From: an uncultured Ectothiorhodospiraceae bacterium
GTDB taxonomy: Bacteria > Pseudomonadota > Gammaproteobacteria > Nitrococcales > Nitrococcaceae
Assembly: GCA_913061005.1 (NCBI GenBank)
Contig: CAJXSH010000009.1
Coordinates: forward strand, 1 to 64,000
DNA length: 64,000 nt
Direction of reading: 5' to 3'
A program made the translations under genes and the position numbers. Each line of letters opens with the position of its first letter. Position 1 is the stretch's first letter. The notes beneath the pieces are model-generated. The model was not told where the DNA came from. It worked only from the letters and a program-made list of their open reading frames with translations, and searched no databases. Shown in pieces: positions 61,182-64,000 of this stretch.

Positions 61182-62845
61182 ACCACATCCAGGTCCGTGA
61201 CTTTGCCATCATCGATCGGCTCGAGATCGATCTTGAAACGGGACTGACCGCGCTCACCGGCGAGACCGGCGCCGGTAAATCCATCCTGCTCGACGCCCTG
61301 GGGCTGTGCCTGGGCGATCGGGCGGATACCGCCATGGTCGCCAACGACGCCGAGCGAAGCGAAGTCCATGTCCGGTTCGATGTCAGCGACACGCCGGCCG
61401 CTCGGCACTGGCTCGGCGAAGAGGGCCTGGATGAGGACGATGAATGCCTCCTGCGCCGGGTCATCCACCGCAACGGCCGCTCGCAGGCGTGGATCAACGG
61501 CCGGCCCGCGACCCGCGCGCAGCTCGAGGCCCTGGGCGAGTATCTGGTCGGCGTTCATGGCCAACATGCCCATCAGGCGCTGATGCGCGCCGACAACCAG
61601 CGCCGCAGTCTGGATGGGTTTGCCGGCAACGCGGCCGAGCGCGAGCACCTGGCAAGCGCCTATGCCGGGCTTCGGGCGGTCGATGACGAGATCGAGCGCC
61701 TGAGCGGTGGGCACGAAGACCACCAGGACCGCATGGAACTGCTGCGCTACCAGCTCGAAGAGCTCGAGGCCGAAGCGCTCGAGGCCGACGCCCTCCACGC
61801 GCTTGAGCAGGAACACCGCCGGCTTGCCGGCGCCGAAGACATCCTAAACGCCTGCCACACCAGCCTGGCGATGCTCTACGAGGGCGAGACCACCGCGCAG
61901 TCGATCATCGCCCAGGCGGAGCGCTCGCTCGAGCCCCATACCGACGCCGACCAGGCCCTTGCCGAGGCCCGGGACCTGCTGGCCAACGGCCAGGTGCAGA
62001 TCGAAGAGGCCTGCCAGTCGCTGCGTCATTTTGCCGACCGGCTCGAGATGGACCCCCAAAGGCTTGAAGAAATCGACAAAAAACTAAGCAAGATCAACGA
62101 TCTGGCGCGCAAACATCACACCGAGCCGGAAGCCCTGACCGGCCTGGCCACCGCACTCCGTGACGAGCTCGAAGCCCTGGAGAATGCCGATACCCGCCTG
62201 GCGGATCTGCAACAGCAACGCCAGGCCCTGGTAGAGGACTACCACCAGGCAGCGGCGGCCCTTAGCGCGACCCGGCAGACCGCCGCCGAGACGCTTGAGG
62301 AGCGCGTCAACGCCCTTTTGGCAGAACTTGGCATGGGTGGGGCGGCCCTTTTAATCCGGATCGAGTACAACGCCGATGGCGAGCCCGGCCCCAACGGGCT
62401 GGATCGCGTTGGGTTTGATGTGCGCACCAACCCGGATCAGCCAGCGGCGCCGCTCTCGAAGATCGCCTCGGGCGGTGAGCTATCGCGGATCGGCCTGGCG
62501 CTTGAGGTGGCGACCGCCGATACCGCCGAGCTGCCCACACTGATCTTTGACGAGGCGGATACCGGCATCGGCGGCGCCGTGGCCGAGGTGGTGGGACGCA
62601 AGCTGCGTGAACTCGCCGGCCACCACCAGGTGCTTTGCATCACTCACCTGCCCCAGGTCGCCGCCCAGGCCCATCACCAGCTGCAGATCGAAAAACAGCA
62701 AAACCCCGACGGGCGCACCGTCACCGATGTCCAGCCCCTGGATACCGAGGCCCGGACCCGCGAGCTTGCCCGGATGCTGGGCGGCGTCGAGATTACCGAC
62801 AATACATTGAGCCACGCCCGCGAGATGCTCGAGCGCGCCGGCTGA
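61175..62845 (+). CDS. recN: DNA repair protein RecN
   Basis: 556 residues. SMC-like ATPase for double-strand-break repair. Walker A GETGAGKSILLDAL at residues 29-42, long coiled-coil arms (LLRYQLEELEAEALEADALH; RLEEIDKKLSKINDLARKHH), signature LSKIASGGELSRIGLALEVA and Walker B PTLIFDEADTGIGGAVAEVV. Ends back to back with fur (TGA next to TGA on the opposite strand). No LexA box was recognised upstream; the gene starts within nadK. Confidence 0.97.
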   Translation: MLNHIQVRDFAIIDRLEIDLETGLTALTGETGAGKSILLDALGLCLGDRADTAMVANDAERSEVHVRFDVSDTPAARHWLGEEGLDEDDECLLRRVIHRNGRSQAWINGRPATRAQLEALGEYLVGVHGQHAHQALMRADNQRRSLDGFAGNAAEREHLASAYAGLRAVDDEIERLSGGHEDHQDRMELLRYQLEELEAEALEADALHALEQEHRRLAGAEDILNACHTSLAMLYEGETTAQSIIAQAERSLEPHTDADQALAEARDLLANGQVQIEEACQSLRHFADRLEMDPQRLEEIDKKLSKINDLARKHHTEPEALTGLATALRDELEALENADTRLADLQQQRQALVEDYHQAAAALSATRQTAAETLEERVNALLAELGMGGAALLIRIEYNADGEPGPNGLDRVGFDVRTNPDQPAAPLSKIASGGELSRIGLALEVATADTAELPTLIFDEADTGIGGAVAEVVGRKLRELAGHHQVLCITHLPQVAAQAHHQLQIEKQQNPDGRTVTDVQPLDTEARTRELARMLGGVEITDNTLSHAREMLERAG

Positions 62846-63334
62846 TCAGCTGATCTGCCCGCCCTGGACCCGGGGGGTTCTGGCGCAGTCCGGGCACCGG
62901 CCGTAGAGGATGTGGGAGTGGCTCAACAGCGTGTAGCCGGACACCGCCGCCACATCCGCCTGGCGCCGCTCGATGACCCGGTCCTTGAACTCCTCGACCC
63001 GGCCGCAATCCACGCAGACCAGATGATCGTGCTGGATGCCGGAGTTGAGCTCGAACACCGCCCGGTCGCTGTCAAAGTTATGCCGGATGACGATGCCCGC
63101 CTCGGCAAACTGGGTGAGCACCCGGTAGACCGTGGCCAGGCCAATGTCATCGCCGTTTTCATGCAGCCGCTGGTAGACCTCTTCGGCGGCGAGGTGCTCG
63201 CGCTCGCGGCCGGCGAGGATGCGCAGGATCTTAAGCCTGGGGAGCGTGACCTTGAGTCCGGCACGGCGCAGTTCATCGCTCTCCTGGCTGATCTCCCAGG
63301 GGATATGGGCGTTACGCTGGGGCTGGGTTACCAT
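62846..63334 (-). CDS. fur: Ferric uptake regulator Fur, N-terminally extended
   Basis: 162 residues from ATG 63334, about 12-15 longer than E. coli Fur at the N-terminus (MVTQPQRNAHIPWEISQE before the usual SDELRRAGLKVTLPRLKIL). Winged helix: HLAAEEVYQRLHENGDDIGL, ATVYRVLTQFAEAGIVIRHN. Metal-binding and dimerisation domain: VFELNSGIQHDHLVCVDCGR, VEEFKDRVIERRQADVA. A second CxxC (GRCPDC) near the C-terminus is as in zinc-bearing Fur proteins. Divergent from bamE with only 37 bases between starts, so its promoter must reach into bamE. Confidence 0.93.
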   Translation of the reverse strand: MVTQPQRNAHIPWEISQESDELRRAGLKVTLPRLKILRILAGREREHLAAEEVYQRLHENGDDIGLATVYRVLTQFAEAGIVIRHNFDSDRAVFELNSGIQHDHLVCVDCGRVEEFKDRVIERRQADVAAVSGYTLLSHSHILYGRCPDCARTPRVQGGQIS

Positions 63335-63371
63335 TCCGTCACTTTCATCAGTTGCCAACGGCCTTTTTAGA

Positions 63372-63770
63372 ATGATTCCAGTATACACCCGCAAACCGCT
63401 GCTCACAGTTGCTGCCGTCGCGCTGCTGCTCGCCGGCTGCGCGCAGACCGTCGAGCGGCTGCCCATCCTCTACAAGCCGGAAATCCGCCAGGGCACGCTG
63501 TTTACCGAATCGGCCGTCGACCAGCTCGAGCCGGGGATGACCCCGCGCCAGGTGCGCTTTTTGCTGGGCCCGCCCACCATCGAGGATCCCTTCACCGAGG
63601 GGCGCTGGGATTATGTCTACGAAGTCGAGCCCCGCAGCACCGACCTCGAGGCGGTCTCACGCCGGTTGACGGTGTTTTTCGAAAACGGCCAGGTTGCAGG
63701 CGCCTCGGGGGCGTTCATCGACGCCGGCCACCCGCTCTTTGACGGGGCCGATCAGGCCCGGGCGCAGTAG
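63372..63770 (+). CDS. bamE: Outer-membrane assembly lipoprotein BamE
   Basis: 132 residues from ATG 63372. Lipoprotein signal with lipobox LLAGC (Cys near residue 22). The SmpA/OmlA domain follows: LPILYKPEIRQGTLFTESAV, DQLEPGMTPRQVRFLLGPPT, EDPFTEGRWDYVYEVEP and LTVFFENGQVAGASG. It binds BamD and supports BamA, encoded at 37 kb. fur/bamE/rnfH order is conserved. Confidence 0.95.
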   Translation: MIPVYTRKPLLTVAAVALLLAGCAQTVERLPILYKPEIRQGTLFTESAVDQLEPGMTPRQVRFLLGPPTIEDPFTEGRWDYVYEVEPRSTDLEAVSRRLTVFFENGQVAGASGAFIDAGHPLFDGADQARAQ

Positions 63771-63773
63771 CGC

Positions 63774-64000
63774 TCAGCCGCCCCGGCGCTGTTGCCGCGC
63801 CCGCTCGCGGCGCTGGGCCTTGGGGTCGATTTGCAACGGCCGATAGATCTCGACCCGGTCACCATCGGACAGCGGCGTTGCCGGCTCGACCCGCCGGCCA
63901 AAGATCCCCACGCCGTGGGTTGCCGGGTCCATATCCGGATACCGCTCGGCCAGGCCGGATTGCGCCACCGCCTGCGCGGCGGTGGTCCCCGAGGGCACGG
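63774..64000 (-). CDS. rnfH: RnfH family (ubiquitin-like beta-grasp) protein, 5' end cut by window
   Basis: The last 74-75 codons are visible; the frame stays open to the window edge and the start lies beyond it. The segment VPSGTTAAQAVAQSGLAERY, VGIFGRRVEPATPLSDGDRV, EIYRPLQIDPKAQRRERARQ matches UPF0125/RnfH, a small beta-grasp protein usually encoded beside ratA and bamE. Function not firmly known. Confidence 0.88.
   Translation of the reverse strand, partial: VPSGTTAAQAVAQSGLAERYPDMDPATHGVGIFGRRVEPATPLSDGDRVEIYRPLQIDPKAQRRERARQQRRGG

Overview
The window is a gene-dense, high-GC stretch of chromosome from a gammaproteobacterium. The gene orders are classical for that class: hom-thrC; surE-pcm-nlpD; ftsB-ispD-ispF-truD; rpsB-tsf-pyrH-frr-uppS-cdsA-dxr-rseP-bamA-skp-lpxD-fabZ-lpxA-lpxB-rnhB; hrcA-grpE-dnaK-dnaJ; nadK-recN; and fur/bamE/rnfH. 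The high GC, very short intergenic gaps, many ATGA/GTGA/TGATG start-stop overlaps and acidic tails on GrpE and S2 suggest a streamlined, possibly halophilic member of the Ectothiorhodospiraceae/Chromatiales. That placement is an inference. No IS element, prophage gene or CRISPR array was recognised.

Layout. Positions 1-1545 hold the end of an isocitrate dehydrogenase, a beta-barrel outer-membrane protein, and a tRNA-Ser(TGA) embedded in duplicated 3'-end fragments and two terminators. Positions 1546-4744 carry pyrD, a ParA-like ATPase coupled to a small conserved protein, and an alpha/beta hydrolase. Positions 4824-13369 carry the Prc protease and, on the other strand, an operon alaC-hom-thrC-(RpfE-like)-recJ behind a near-consensus promoter. 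Positions 13501-25918 hold an Mth938-like gene, nlpD-yqaA-pcm-surE (with no rpoS after nlpD), a Smr protein, and the long operon accA-tilS / pyrG-kdsA-eno-ftsB-ispD-ispF-truD. dnaE lies upstream at 25972-29484.

Positions 29585-32450 form a three-gene plus-strand island inserted between rnhB and dnaE: a second LpxA homologue, a Gfo/Idh/MocA dehydrogenase and a DegT/DnrJ aminotransferase. The last two resemble GnnA/GnnB, which make UDP-GlcNAc3N for lipid A with amide-linked acyl chains. A canonical lpxA sits only about 4 kb away in the envelope operon, so the genome appears to encode two first-step lipid A acyltransferases. This is the most interesting feature of the window.

Positions 32447-46573 are the translation/envelope superoperon, read on the minus strand from an rpsB promoter with a 17-bp spacer and a structured leader. 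Opposite it run map-glnD-dapC-dapD-dapE (46738-53424). Positions 53387-60188 hold a renalase-like FAD protein, dapB and the hrcA-grpE-dnaK-dnaJ heat-shock operon, with a CIRCE operator at 60203-60229. Positions 60309-64000 hold nadK-recN, fur, bamE and a partial rnfH.

Functionally the window concentrates outer-membrane assembly and lipid A (lpxA/B/D, fabZ, kdsA, bamA, bamE, skp, rseP, the gnn island), isoprenoid precursors (dxr, ispD, ispF, uppS), aspartate-family amino acids (hom, thrC, dapB/C/D/E), translation, and protein quality control.
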